From contig NW_023503493.1 in assembly GCF_014529535.1 (NCBI RefSeq), positions 20,554,001-20,618,000 of the forward strand: DNA of 64,000 nt, written 5' to 3'. The position numbers and the translations under genes are program-made. Source of the stretch: Bradysia coprophila. Lineage: Eukaryota > Arthropoda > Insecta > Diptera > Sciaridae. Under the pieces are notes generated by a model. That model did no database searches, was not told the DNA's origin, and worked only from the letters and a program-made list of their open reading frames with translations. Of this stretch, positions 44,601-57,700 are shown in pieces (within the stretch, counting starts at the first letter, position 1; each line of letters opens with the position of its first letter).

Positions 44601-45780
44601 ACAGTAATTATTCCCTTGACTGAAAGTCAAGGGTCTTATGCCAGAAAATACCCTAAAATGTTAGTAACCATACAGTGTATGAAAAATTATCAAAACTTTA
44701 ATTGTTTGAAATAAATTTTTTTTTGTCACGACGATAACTTGAGTAATTCTTAACCGATTTGGATGATTTTTTTTTTAATCGACGAGGAATGAAATTCCTG
44801 AGGTTAAGTTCGAAGATGAGCCATGTCGGGATAAGGTTCTGGAAACTATTCCAGAAAAACATGATTTTATTGATAATTGTAATTGATAATACAGTGCTGA
44901 TAATTGCTATTGTGATAATTATAATTTAATGATAATTTAATGTGTTGTGGTGATATTATATAAAATGTTATTAAAAACGTAGAAGAATGGGATTTCTGAG
45001 GTTAAGTTCGAGGATGGGCAATGTATAAGGTTCTGGAAACTATTTCAGAAAAATAAGTATCTGATAATAATTGGTAATAATAATATTGTTCCCTTGACTG
45101 AAGTCAAGGGTCTTACGCCAGAAAATACCCTAAAATGTTGGTAACAGTTTACAGTACAGTGTATGAAAAATTATCAAAACCTTAATTGTTTGTAGCCATT
45201 TTTTTTTGGCATCACGATAACTTGAGTAATTCTTAACCGATTTTGATGATTTTTTTTAGAAGGTGGGCTATGTCGGGATATAAAGTTCTGGAAACTATTC
45301 CAGAAAACAGGATTTTACTCTGTTGATACTTGATAATACATGATATTATACCGCTGATAATTGATTTTGTGATAATTTATGATAATTTAATGTGTTGTGG
45401 CGATATTGTATGAAATGTCAAAAACGTAATTGTTTTTATCTGTCTAGAACGATAATCTCGAGCTTATCCCTCTAGGGAGTTTTTGTTTATCTCGATATAT
45501 CTGTTCTCGACAGATAAAATATGATATGCACCTATTGCCAGACTGTTATTTTGACGTGTAGGCATTATGGCCCACGCCTTCGGCTAGGGCAATAATGTCC
45601 AACACGTCAAAATATCAATCTTGGCAACAGGTGCATAATATATAGTAACCATTTTTTTTGTCATGACGATAACTTGAGTAATAATTCTTAACCGATTTTA
45701 ATAAAATTTCTTTTAATCAACGAGGAATGGAATTCCCGAGATTAAGGTCGGAAGCTATTCCATTTACTATGTTGATAATT
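44601..45780. repeat. Three tandemly dispersed copies of a second repeat family
   Basis: Copies start at about 44611, 45090 and (interrupted) 45420-45650. Landmarks are CCCTTGACTGAAAGTCAAGGG (a perfect hairpin at 44613), AAAATACCCTAAAATGTT, GATAACTTGAGTAATTCTTA, ACCGATTTTGATGATTTTTT and GAGGTTAAGTTCGAAGATG. The TTGAGTAA...CCGATTT...AAGTTCGAAGATGGGC succession also occurs in the 19.9-25.8 kb family, so the two are related. Non-coding. Confidence 0.7.
45437..45645. mobile_element. Compound-hairpin MITE, copy B, nested in a repeat copy
   Basis: Reverse-complement match to 16405-16612 across the full length. It splits the third repeat copy between AATTGTTT and TAACCATTTTTTT, which are contiguous in the other copies, proving insertion after the repeat. 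Confidence 0.75.
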
Positions 45781-46724
45781 GATAATTATTGGTAATTGAT
45801 CATGATTCCCTTCACTGAGAGAAGAAGATAATTCTGTTTTGAATGAAGTCGTTGTCGTTCCTGTTGTCAAAGTTCGGATTAACAGTTAATTGGAACAAAC
45901 TTTTAGGACTGTCGTATGACTTTTAAGAAAACAAAATAATTTACCGCATTAACTTAAGTATGGTTGCCACTCAACAAAAAAGTACTCCTTGAGATAGCGA
46001 ACTGTCAAGTAAACAAAGCAAAAATTCATTTTTTTTTTCTTTCACACGGAGTATTTTTGTGGTAAATGGTAAATGGAGAAATAAAAATGGTTACTACAGT
46101 GGTATTATTGATATTTAGGTATTTATCTTCGTTCTGGTTACTTCATTTTCGCAATAATGCCACAGCGAAGAATTCGCCTAATTTAAAATACAATGCACTA
46201 CGGCAATTATTTTTTATTTAATGCCACCACGAAAAAGGCTGTTGGCGCAACCTTCTAATAATACAACCTTGGAAACCACAGCGGATCATACTGATACAGA
46301 CAGAGTGTGAGTTGTGTGGATTGAGTGGAATTCATTGAAAACGTCAAATTCCTAACAAAAAAGACATTTGAAATGTTGGCGACTGTACCTGAAATTACAT
46401 ATACAGTGAGCATATAGTATTACAAACAAGCAATTCTAACATTAGACAACTCCGACGAGTGTGAAGTTTTCGGCCCGAGCGAAGCGAGGGTCGTTATTCA
46501 CACGAGTTACGGTATCATATTGCAATCTTAGACAGCTCGAACGAGTGAAATGATCTAGTCTGCTTTTTGACAATTGAAATTCAGTTGACAAAAATGAGGC
46601 TCGATAATTTTGTTTTGCTTTCACTTTAATTGATTAATTATATTGGAAAAATTATCAGTCAAGGGACCCAACCCGCCCAAAAGGTGGGACCTAGTAGAAG
46701 TAAATATCCAATTAGGTAAACATT
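45781..46724. other. Intergenic DNA with a possible isolated exon
   Basis: At 46221 an ATG opens MPPRKRLLAQPSNNTTLETT and runs to a GTGAGT donor (about 46303), but I found no partner exons. The rest shows no gene. Confidence 0.2.
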
Positions 46725-47477
46725 AAGAGTCAATTCGCAAAAACTTCGAACAGTCGGGATTCAAGCCGACGGCGATCCCAACGAGTTATAGCTCAAACGA
46801 ATCGTCGTTCCATTCTGAAAATTTCGTGGAACAACTTTTTTCTCAAAATTTTTTTCTTGGGCTGACATTGCCCTTAGAAAAACTTTCTCCGGAGCTGTCG
46901 CGAAAATCGTTTCTTATCAACAGATACAACATATGAGATGTGAATAAGGTCAAATTGTGTATGTTTATCGATGAGGGAAATATTGTCGAAAAAACTGACA
47001 TTTTTGAAGTGCGGGTGGCTGGGGAAACAAGTAGCAGGAAGTTCTAACCTGGAGTTTTGTAGCTTACTTCACGCCTTATCTATTGATACCCCACACGACC
47101 ATACCCACCGTCACAAATAGAAATGAAGTTGATTTTTCGAGGTTTTTCACTTGTTGCGGCGGCTGGGTGGACCAGACATCGGCGTTTGTTGGTCAACTAT
47201 ATTCCCCTTATCGACCTTCATAAACGTACACAATTTGACTTTATTCACATCTCGCATGATGTAGCTATTGATAAAAAACGATTTTCGGGACAACTTCGGA
47301 GAAATTTTTTCTAAGGGCCGCCGTGTCAGCCCGACAAAATGTTTTCGAGAAAAAAGTTGTTCCACGAAATTCTCCGAATGGAACTACGATTCGTTTGAGC
47401 TGTAGCTCGTTTAGATCACCGTCGGCTTGAATCCCGATTCCATATAAGCTGTTCGAAGTTTTGGCGGATGGACTCTT
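46725..47477. mobile_element. Foldback element (753 bp), arms about 250 bp
   Basis: The outer ends AAGAGTCAATTCGCAAAAAC and the inverted GTTTTGGCGGATGGACTCTT match partly. The arms 46740-46985 and 47215-47460 are inverted copies with shared blocks (CGGGATTCAAGCCGACGG, CAAACGAATCGTCGTTCCAT, TGGAACAACTTTTTTCTC). The centre (about 46990-47210) is unrelated, moderately GC-richer sequence. Non-coding. Confidence 0.75.
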
Positions 47478-48561
47478 AACTAATTGATTTTGTCATTGAA
47501 ACAAACCGCAAGTTCTTCAAGTGGAAGTCAAACTAAAGACGATAAAAAAAAACAATGGTAGATCCTTAACATGTAATAAATACGTCTACACCTCTATACG
47601 TCTTGCACTGAACCTGAGCATGTAGTTAATTACACCTCACGAAATACATCAAAGTAACATAAACAAAAAAAATGTATTTGTTCAACAACAAAAGAGCCTA
47701 ATTGTATTGATGACCAATCCAATGACCATGACATTGAATGACAAAAAAAAACATTTCCGATAATGATCGAGGAAAATCCTTTAATTGAAAATTGATTTGA
47801 GTTATGCTACTATAGTGCAGAGTAGAATACAGTATTACAATATGTAGAGGCCTTGATGACCGCACACCACCGATATATAATAATTTCTGGTTTATTGGAA
47901 AACATTTACCAATAACTTTGAAGATATAAACGCAAACGGATATTAACTACGTATTTCAATGGACTATAATCAATTAAATTTTCAAAGAATTTCAAGGGAC
48001 TTTTCGTAACATTCGAAGAATTCATTTATTAAAATTTCAAATTTATCAACTGAAATTGATCGACAACTTTCATGGTGATTCCATGAAGGTATTAAAGATA
48101 GAATTTGTCGCTGTAACGATAATAGTCCCTTTGCGGTAACGAAAAATGAAAACGCGACAGTGCTTAATGAGCCACAAGAGGCCTGATGACCCATTTAAGT
48201 TCGACAAACAGACACTTACTGAATTTCATGAGAATGGTATATGACTGAATGTATGTCTCCTGCGAGCTCAGTGACAAAAATAGAACGATTATTCTAGAGA
48301 CTTAAAAAAATATTAATTACTGCGCCATTGGTAGATCACATTAATCAAATACTGAAACTACTTTCACTTCAATATTCCTCTTTAATCGTCGTTTATGTTA
48401 TTTTCACCACTAACTTACAATCTTTTTAGTGACTTTAACAAAGTATAATAAAAACAATAAAAAAGTAATTTTATTTCTGTAGATACTGTCTTTGCAGGTG
48501 TTACGTTCAACTGAACAAAGGTTTTTGACAAAGCCCACGGCGTATCATGTTTGTTGTTTTA
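47478..48561. other. Intergenic DNA upstream of DRC3
   Basis: AT-rich; no gene or repeat recognised. Confidence 0.4.
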
Positions 48562-48575
48562 GTCGCCATGGTATC
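48562..48575. promoter_or_regulatory. X-box (RFX site) upstream of DRC3
   Basis: GTCGCCATGGTATC fits the X-box consensus GTNRCC-(0-3)-RGYAAC with one mismatch, 150-165 bp before the DRC3 ATG. X-boxes drive ciliary genes in animals, and DRC3 is a ciliary gene, so the position is meaningful. Confidence 0.6.
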
Positions 48576-48726
48576 CATCATCGAACCAACAATCTCCATA
48601 GTGTATGAAATTATTATTATATTTCCCAATAAAGGAACCATGACCGACAGTGGCAAAATGTCATCACCGTCGAACGCATAGCTAAAATTATTTTTTTATT
48701 ATTTCCGAAAAACAATCGAACAAAAA

Positions 48727-51207
48727 ATGTCTAATGAAAAGAATCCACTGCTGCGGGTCATTCATAAAGACCTGGAGCCCGGTGTTATAAACGATGAAAT
48801 GCTCGAACGATTGATACTGGAACAAGGATTCAAAGGTGAAGCGGGAAGACTGGCACGCTTAGAACCGATTGACTACGAAAAAGTTACCGTGCTTCGCATT
48901 GAATTCCAAAATCTATTAAAAATCAATCATCTATTTGTGCTATGCAATTTGAGAGAGTTGTCGTTGAAGTTCAATAAATTGGATAAAATTGAAAACATTG
49001 AAATGCTGACGAAGCTCGTTTCACTGGACTTGTCGTTCAATTGTATCGAGAAAATTGCCAATTTGAATACGTTGACAAATTTGGAGACTCTTTCACTATT
49101 CAACAATCAAATTGTAACACTGGAAAACTTAGACATATTGGAAAATCTGCTAATATTGAGTGTTGGTAACAATCGCATCAATGCATTGGATGGGGTCGGT
49201 CGAGTTCATAGGTTTTTTGTTTATATTTCAGCATTCTAAATAGTTCTGATTATAGATTGGAAGATTGAGGTTTCTGAAAAAATTGAGAGCGTTGAATTTG
49301 GAAGGCAATCCAATTGCTGTTGCCTCGAATATGGCGACGCCGTTTAGAGTATATGTAGCCGCAATTTTGCCTAATTTAAAATATTACAATTATACGTACA
49401 TCTCCAAAGAGGAACGACACAACGGTCTGGATGCTTACAAGTGTGTATTATATAATGTTTAACTGGTTAAGTTGTCGCTATATCTTATTTTTAACTTCAA
49501 AGCTAAAAGTTTAAAAAAGCTTAAATTGAAAGCTTAAATAAGTTTCTAATTATCAAAGCTGTATTTAGCTCATCGCTTTCATTCAATTTTAAGTTGATTT
49601 TGTGTGGCAACTTCCTGAAGAGAAGGTGAGTTACTGAAGAAGCTTCGACTACTCGCCTTTTCGTTAGGAACTCGCAATTTCTTCAGAAAGTCGTCGATAC
49701 TCATGTCGTCGAATTTTCAGGATAATGTTGCATTGTTGCATCTAAGTAACTATCTACCGAATGTTAAAACTAATGAAAGGATCTTTTGTCAATCTGTTGA
49801 AGAAAGTTGTAACAAAAGAAGTAATAGATTTGACGTTTTCTGATGATTAGTGACATTAGACGCCTAAAATCTATGGAAGATTTTAGTATTTGGTTAAAAT
49901 TTTAATCGAAATACGCCCACTTCTTACAGGGATGATATCGCACAAATAGAAGAAGATCAATTGGAAGAAATACGTAAACGGGAACGTGCCGAACAGGAGT
50001 TAGCCGATGAGATTCGATTATCGTCCTGTTTCGTTGAATTTTTGAATGAGAATCAATTGTTCGAGTCGATGTTTGAAAATGACGAAAATGGGAAGATTTT
50101 GCGTTTGATTGGCGATGAAGCTGAAGAGTTGGTCAATGAGTAAATATATTCCATGTAATTTGTGAAAAACATAGGACTTACCGTTCATTCTGCCGTTCCA
50201 CAGCTACAAAAACGAAATTTTCGAATTGACGCAACAAATCTACAAAACTGGTCTAGAGAAGCACGAAAGTCGACTCAAGGAAATAGATCTATTTCAGGAG
50301 AGGGTGAACGTAACAAAATCGAAAACGCAGAAGGAAGGCATCGCGTATGTCCATTGTATCTAACCATTTTTTCCAATCTGACTTCAAACCTTCCCCACAA
50401 AAATAGAATCGTTGAAGAGTATCTAACATCACTGAAAACTATTTTTAATGATGCCAAGGTATTGCTTCGTAAACTAAACAGTGATGATGTATCGGTTGGA
50501 GAGGAGGACGAAACCATCATCACCAACGAGTACGACGAGCTAAGAAAGAAATTCCATACAATGACCGACAAAACGTTTCACGATTTAATGCACAGCGAAA
50601 TCAAATTATTTGAATGCATCGAGGTCGCATTCAATGTGGACTTTAAACAGGTCATCGACTCCATGCTTACCCAGTTCATAGAGCATGCCCAAGGCATATT
50701 TGTTCAGATGCGAAATGCAGAAATAAATTTCTCGGGAGCTATGCACGAAACGGTGACGAGATACATAACCATGAAGGCAGTGGTCGCTGAAGAACATACT
50801 GTTGCGAAAGAATTGCAAGAGGTCAGTTTTGATGTCCTTTTTTCAATGCAGTTCCAGTATTTTCTCTCTTCAACTGACAGTGTTTCGAAGACAAATCCAA
50901 CATCAGCAAATTTATTCTGGGTAGTCGTGAACACCACATTTTGGTCATCGATACGCGAGAGGAAAGACTGATAACTAGAGGTCGCAACTGGGTCAATGAA
51001 CTGATTGCAAAGATGCAAAAGTAATTCGGACAAATGTGATTAATGAAATTTCGTTAATGAAAGTTTTTCCGTTACAGCGACGAGGTAGACCGTAATAGAG
51101 CCAAAATTATCGAAATCAATACGTTCCTCGACAAGCAACGAGATCGATTCGAACGTTTATACGAAGAGGTTGAAATGGAAAAAGAGAAGGAGAAAATAAA
51201 AATTTGA
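48727..51207 (+). CDS. DRC3: Dynein regulatory complex subunit 3 (LRRC48 family)
   Basis: Seven exons: 48727-49194, 49256-49440, 49930-50139, 50204-50344, 50407-50821, 50881-51020 and 51078-51207 (1689 nt, 562 residues). DRC3 is part of the nexin-dynein regulatory complex of motile axonemes. The N-terminal part has the family signature VINDEMLERLILEQGFKGEA, then SDS22-type leucine-rich repeats from about residue 55 to 200 (LRELSLKFNKLDKIENIEML, LVSLDLSFNCIEKIANL, LETLSLFNNQIVTLENL, LLILSVGNNRI, LRALNLEGNPIA). An acidic coiled-coil tail follows, matching the family to its end (ILVIDTREERLITRGRNWVN). The donor at 49194 is chosen because it yields ALDG-IGRLRFLKKLR. Insect expression is expected in sperm and perhaps chordotonal neurons. 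The stop is 67 bp from that of GUF1. Confidence 0.92.
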
Positions 51208-51274
51208 AACCAATCTACCCGTTAACAGACGTCAAGTATATTTTTCAACTAAAGTTATTTACACGTTGATTGAA

Positions 51275-53637
51275 CTACCTCCGAAGAACCTTGATAAATG
51301 TTTCATGAGGAACTCGAACATTGGCTATGGATCGCATTTTCTTCTTGCCTTCAGCTTGTTGTTTTAGTAGTTTCTGTCGTCGAGTCACATCACCGCCATA
51401 CTAGAAGATAAACGATAAAGATTCGTGTTAGAGCTGCCACTCGAAACAAAAATTGGACTGAATGCAATTGGATTCTCAGTTCAATCGATGTGCTCCAAAA
51501 ACAAATTTTTGTAGCTGCGAACAACATGTCGTGAACACTTACCAATTTTGCAGTAACATCTTTCCGATACGCGCTGATATTTTCTCTTGCCAAAACCTTA
51601 CTTCCTACACAGGCTTGAATCGCTATTTGTATCATCTGTTTCGGAATCATTTCCTTCAATCGCAGCACTAAATCCCTTGCAAAAGCAGTAACTTTAGTTG
51701 CATGCACAATACGACTCAGTTCGTCAACCGGAACTCCATTCAAGTGGATACTAAGTTTGACAATGTTTGAGCTGTGGTAACCGCTCGATTCGTAGTCAAA
51801 ACTTGCGTATCCCGAAGACTCTGCCTTCAGTTTATCGTGAAAGTCCAACACAATCTCACTAAGTGGCAAAAAGTATTTTAGCATGACCCGATTCTCGTCA
51901 ATATTTTTGCATGATTCCTGCACGCCGCGCTTATCGATGCAAAGTGATATTACCGCACCAAGATACTGTGTCGGAGTGATGATTGTTCCTATCAACAGAA
52001 ATTTTTTGTATCTAAAAATTCTTGCTCAATCAATCTGTTTCACTAACCCATCACACAAGGCTCAAAGTATTCTTCCACATCCCTCGGATCCGGGAACTGA
52101 GTTGGATTGCTCAGAAACACTGTGTCGCTACCGAGTGTCTTGATTAACCTGGGATTTTTCAGTTTAAGTTTATACGTCACTGAAGGAGCAGTTATGGTTG
52201 GTTCAGCAGCGTGTTCTTGTTCGAGTCGCTGACAAAATACTTCCATATGCAACAATCCTAAAAATCCCAATCGCCAACCTTGTCCTAACGCTGGACTTGA
52301 ATCCGGAATCAACGTTACCGCCGAATCGGTGAGAATTAATTTGTCGATTGCTTGTCGTAAAGCCACGTGCTGACTTTGATCAGCTGGGTAGATACCAGCG
52401 AATACCATTGGCTGTTGTGGCTTAAAACCGGTCAATGGCTCAACGTCGTGGTTTTTCAAGTGCATCGTATCTCCTATGATCGCTTCTTTGCTATTCCGCA
52501 TGTTGCAGCCAACTAATCCTACTTGCCCAGCAGTTAATTGATTGATTGGACTTTCATCCGGTCTCAGTATCGACAAGGACCGAACTTCATATGTTTTTTT
52601 CGTCAAGTGAGATGTTATTTCATCTCCGATCTTTAGTTGACCTTCCTTCACGCACACCAAATTCAAAGCTCCACGGTATCGGTCGAACCAACTATCGAAC
52701 AATAAACAACGAAAAGCCTTATCTCTATCAGCTTGAGGATGAGGGATTCGTTCAATGACTTGTTGGATGACGTTCTCCACACCGGTACCGAGTTTGGCTG
52801 ATATCTAAATTAGAGAATCATTTAGATCGACTCCCCAACACTATTCTCGTTTCTTACTCTCAGCACCGAGTCCGGATCTATATCAAATAGTGTCATCATT
52901 TCCATGGAAACTCTATCCGGATCAGCATTTTTCAAATCAACTTTGTTCAGAACGGGCACTATGGCCAAATTTTTTGACTTCGCCAAATAGTAGTTCGCTA
53001 CGGTTTGAGCTTGAACGCCCTGATTAGCGTCAACCAGCAATACAACACCGTCACAAGCTGCCAACGACCGATAAACTTCATTGCAAAAGTCGACATGTCC
53101 AGGGGTGTCGATTAGGTTGAGCAAGTACGTTTTGTCGTTGTACTCATAAAGAAGAGATGCCGTCTGCGCCTTTACCGTAATACCACGTTCCTGTTCAACC
53201 TAATGCGTTTTGACGTCAGTAATGTATTTAGATGTAGGAAAAGCCTAAGGGCGCATTGAGTGATTAGAGTACCTGCAAACTGTCCAAGATCTGTGACTTT
53301 CCTGAATTCTTTACAACAGCCCCAGTTATTTCTAATAACCGATCTGCTAACGTACTTTTCCCATGATCGACATGGGCTATAATGCTAAAATTACGAACTC
53401 GTTCCACAGGTACATTACAATATCGTTCATTTTCTGTGGGGTCTGTGCTGTAGAATCGACGTCTGCAGATACTTTGCCTAAAAAATCAATTCCGAGCTCA
53501 TAAACTGGCATTTGGAAGAGATGACTAAGTAATTCGAAAACACAAAATCACATACAGGATAGCGTGACCTACCAATTCTTTTCGGATTTCAATAAAATGC
53601 TTCTCAGTTGCCAACCAACTAGACGAGAAATGGTCAT
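51275..53637 (-). CDS. GUF1: Mitochondrial translation GTPase GUF1 (EF4/LepA)
   Basis: Six exons: 53573-53637, 53273-53477, 52858-53199, 52048-52804, 51543-51988 and 51275-51400 (1941 nt, 646 residues). All five GTPase motifs are present: AHVDHGKST (56-64), RGITV (95-99), DTPGH (121-125), NKVD (175-178) and SAKLG in exon 4. The EF4-specific C-terminal part is complete: [33 protein letters not shown], and the end [20 protein letters not shown]...[12 protein letters not shown]. The first about 35 residues are basic ([26 protein letters not shown]), fitting a mitochondrial presequence. It acts on mitochondrial ribosomes, promoting fidelity by back-translocation or remobilisation. The gene is convergent with DRC3. 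Confidence 0.94.
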
Positions 53638-54761
53638 TTTCAACTCAGTCTTCGTGTTGATGTAAGACCGGGCACAATTTAAAAGGTTATGTTAACATTA
53701 TTAAGACCGTCCAGATTTATCATAATCAATAGAGATTACGTTTGATTTTTGATAAATTTTTTTGTCAACACGTTTGAATGTTATTCAAAAATTGAAATGA
53801 AACCTTGCCACAAAACGAATGAGGTCTGTTTACAAAATTTGACTTTTTGAGGATTTAAAGAACTTGTGTTAAAAATATTTGACAATTTAACTGTCATCAT
53901 ATTCAGCACACACCGCACACACAGACACCTATATTTGCGCGCATTATTTGAACAAGACGGGGGTTTATAGATTTATTTAGATAACAGAGCGAGCAAAGAA
54001 ACAATTTAGAAGTTTCGGGTTTCATTATTTTTCAGCTGAATTCTCAAAAATTATAATTTCTTTTGAGTCTATTCAGGGCTTATTTTAAGGAATTTCAATT
54101 CTTAAAAACGTCATAAAATACTCTTTAAAATTCCTAACTTAACAAATTAAGGAATTTTTTTCTGGCAGTAGAAAATCAACAGAGACACAAACAATATTAA
54201 TTACATGACAATGGATAAAAGGTTGAAAAGTTTAGTCTGTGTGAATTTTGTTGAACCGAGGCGAATCCGAGGTCAATAAAAACATGAAAACGAGACTTTT
54301 CAACTTTTATTCAGAGTTTTCTAATGGATTTTTATATGCTATGGACGTCGAAAGTCCATGAAATTCGATGAATAGAACGATTTTCGACCCACAAGCATGT
54401 GAACTACTATTTCATCTAACAGATTCCATCGTACGATTTGAGGGGGAACATGTTTCCAATTACCTTTACCGAGAGTAATATACCCACATCTTGAGACTCG
54501 CTCTTTTCCTTTAAATTGCATTAAATTCCAAACTCAGATTAACTGATTTCTCAATGAATATATTAATTTCTGTACATAGTAGACGCTCTTATTTCTCTGA
54601 CAAAAAACCCCATTCCCCATAATAAAATTTTCACAAAACATGTGGCCGTTCGGAATTGTGGCCCATACGATGATAGAAAAATTTAGCATTTTTTAATGGA
54701 TGAATGCCAAATCTTTTACCATTAACTCATTCCAACGGATCAACATTAACATCACTGATAT
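53638..54761. other. Intergenic DNA between GUF1 and the golgin gene
   Basis: It should hold the GUF1 promoter (from 53638) and the golgin 3' UTR (up to 54761). No further gene is supported. Confidence 0.45.
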
Positions 54762-57700
54762 TTAGTTAGTATCTGGTGGACGAGGCGTACTTTTACCCCA
54801 TAGCCAATTCAACAATACCGACGATGGACTCTGTGATTGTCTGGACAGTGTATAATCGGCACCGATTAATTCAGCTACTGCCTCGGGTGGTAGGGTGGCT
54901 ACATCTCTCTGCAGAAAAGCCATTTGACGTTGACGCTGTTCACGTTCTTCACGTAGCGTCTTATCTCTGGAATGGCTGACATGGTGAAGTTGTGACAATC
55001 TGAGAGAAAAAGGGTGAACAATTAATACATCGAGAACAAACAAAGATTTTGATCGGCAGAGTTAACCTACTTGGCGTTCAAATTGACAGAATTCGCTTGT
55101 ACTTCAGTTGCGTCGGATGACAGCGATACAGAACTTCGATTTGACGGTGGTTTTTCTGGACTTATGTTGGCTGACTCACTTTCGGATGGCACTGCTAACA
55201 ATTGAAATGTTCAACAACTTTTAAAAACTTGCAAACTGTTGGCACTTACCCTCAACATAACCAGTCTTCAGTCGAATGTCCTCCATTTGCCGTATTGAAT
55301 TGGACAGCTTCAATTGAAGTGTGTCTCGTTCTTCTAACAAATGTATCAATTCTTCCGTTAGCTCTTCACATCTCATGTCCCGCTGATGTAACATATACAG
55401 GGCCAGATCAAGCTCTGATTTCTGACCAGCCGGCGCGTCCAATGTTTCGGTTGATTTTTTCGCTTTTAAATCCATTGTCATCATGCTGCTGGTGCGGGAC
55501 ATCTGTCCGAAGGGATCCACTTGCGACACAATTCTAGCGTATTCCGCTGATCGAATGGCCAACTGCTCCTTCAAAGTAACGATTTCCATTTCTTGATTTT
55601 CCAGTGCCTCTTGCATTTTGCCAATCAATTCGTTGTCAGAAGACTGCTGAGCAGAAGGAACAACTTCGTGAGCAGGTAGACCCGCATTGTAATCAATATT
55701 TTCGACCACTTCCGATGAAGAATTTGATTGGCGTAACGCTTGACGTAATAGATCGATTTCTTGTCGTAGCGTAGCTTCCGTTAAACTAAATTCGGCTTCA
55801 CGCTGTGATACATGATGTCTCCAAGATTCGGCTAGATCGGAGCAACGTTGTTCCATTACCTGTTCCCATTGAGCATTTAATGTAGCAACTACATCGTCAC
55901 TAACGTTGGTATTCGGATTGATCTCAACTGAACTGTGTTTCATTTGCTCCAACGAGTTCTTCAATTCGGTTATTTCAATATTTTTCATGTCCAGCTCGAG
56001 AACGGTGGATTTGACTTTGTCTTCTAGCTGGAGACTGTTCAAAACTTGGTCGTTCAGCACTTGAAGCTCGTGTTCCATTTCGCCTTTTTCTGTTTTCATT
56101 TCTGCGATCACTTTCTCAAGCTGACTTATTCTTTCAGCTGTCTCCACTGCATTTTGGCTCTGGATTTCTTTGGTCAATTGCATCGACCAATTATTCTCCA
56201 AATCATCTTTGGCAGTTTGTAGTTGATCCACCTGCGACCGTAAATTGTTAATTTCGAAATTTTTGTTCAAAATTTCCTGTACCAAAGATTGCGTCTGATC
56301 TTCTTTGATGACATCGGCAACCTTTTGATTTAAATGACCAATTTCAGCGTCTTTATATTGAATAATAGCAGTAAGTTCCTGGATTTTTTCATCCATTTCT
56401 TTTATCTCCAACGAATTGATTTGACTTCCGTCAGTAAACATTCCGGCACTTTTCATTCGTTCCACTTCGGCGGACAATTCCACATTTTTATCACTCAGCA
56501 AACCCAATTCTTTCGACAAATTGTTATTTTCGTCGATTTTGTGTCGGTGCTCCTCTTTCAGCTGATCCAGATATGTTTTGATGTTGTTCGCTTCCTGCGT
56601 CAGCACATCAATCGTAGCGATGGATTCATTTATCTGACCCTTTAGTTGAGTGATTGTTTCACTTTTGCTTACATTGTCGTTTTGTAGGAACGTATTCTCG
56701 GCGGATAATTTATCGATGCGGACAGTCATTTCAGCATGTGCTCCGACCTCATTTTCTCTGGCCAGTAACGACTCCTGCAATTTCTTTATTCTATCCTCCA
56801 AAATGGAACTGTGAGTTTTCTCATCATCCAGCAATGCCTGAATTTCATCGAAATCTGCGCGAGCATCACTCAATTGCTTTGTTAACAGTTCGATTTGCTT
56901 GGTAACATTTTCATCAGAAGTGGTCGGCTGACTCGGTGCACTCGCATCATCCGCTGGTTTATTGTAATTATCATCACTCCATTCCTCCAGCTGCGAAATC
57001 TTTTGACTTAATTGACGGATTTTCGATTTGCACATTTCCAATTCGTTGTCTTGTCGCTGCTTCAGATCTACCATTGTGTCGTTGGCTGAAGTCAGAACAT
57101 CGACTCGTTTCAGGAGGTTTTGCTTTTCGGAAGATTCTTTTTCCTGTTCCGCTTTCATTTCTTTGCATCGGTTTTCCAGCAATTTTATTTGATTGTTTAG
57201 CTCCTCCTGTATAGCAAGATCCAGATCGTTGGATTCGACGGATGGTGATTTTTTGAAAGATGCGGCTGTGCTCAGCTGTTCATTTTTACTTTTGTATTCT
57301 TTGAGTTTCTTCAACATTTTTGCAGACTGTATTTGTAGAGCAACTTTCTCTTCCTGCAGTTGATCTCGCTCAACCTGAAGCAACTTTATCTGTGAAAGAA
57401 ACATTAAGAAATTAGAAAACATGACATCCTGGTGATCATCCTGGACATCCTGGACATCCATCAGTGGTGATGGATTTTTATTGAAACTTACCGCATCTTC
57501 GTAATCCTGCAATGTCTGTCCAATGTGAGCTGGAACCAGCGAAGATGTTGTAATGGAACCAGACATTTGTTGGTGTTGTTCCTCTAAAACAGCATCATCT
57601 GATCCGAAACCCCATCCATCATCTGTCACTGCCTCTTCTTCTGGATGACACAGATAAGCTTTCTTTGCCACGCAAACCTCTTCCACAACCGGCGTAAGGT

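Noticed and set aside
46221-46303. First exon beginning MPPRKRLLAQ with a GTGAGT donor
   Set aside because: No downstream exon could be found; kept only as a note in the gap annotation.
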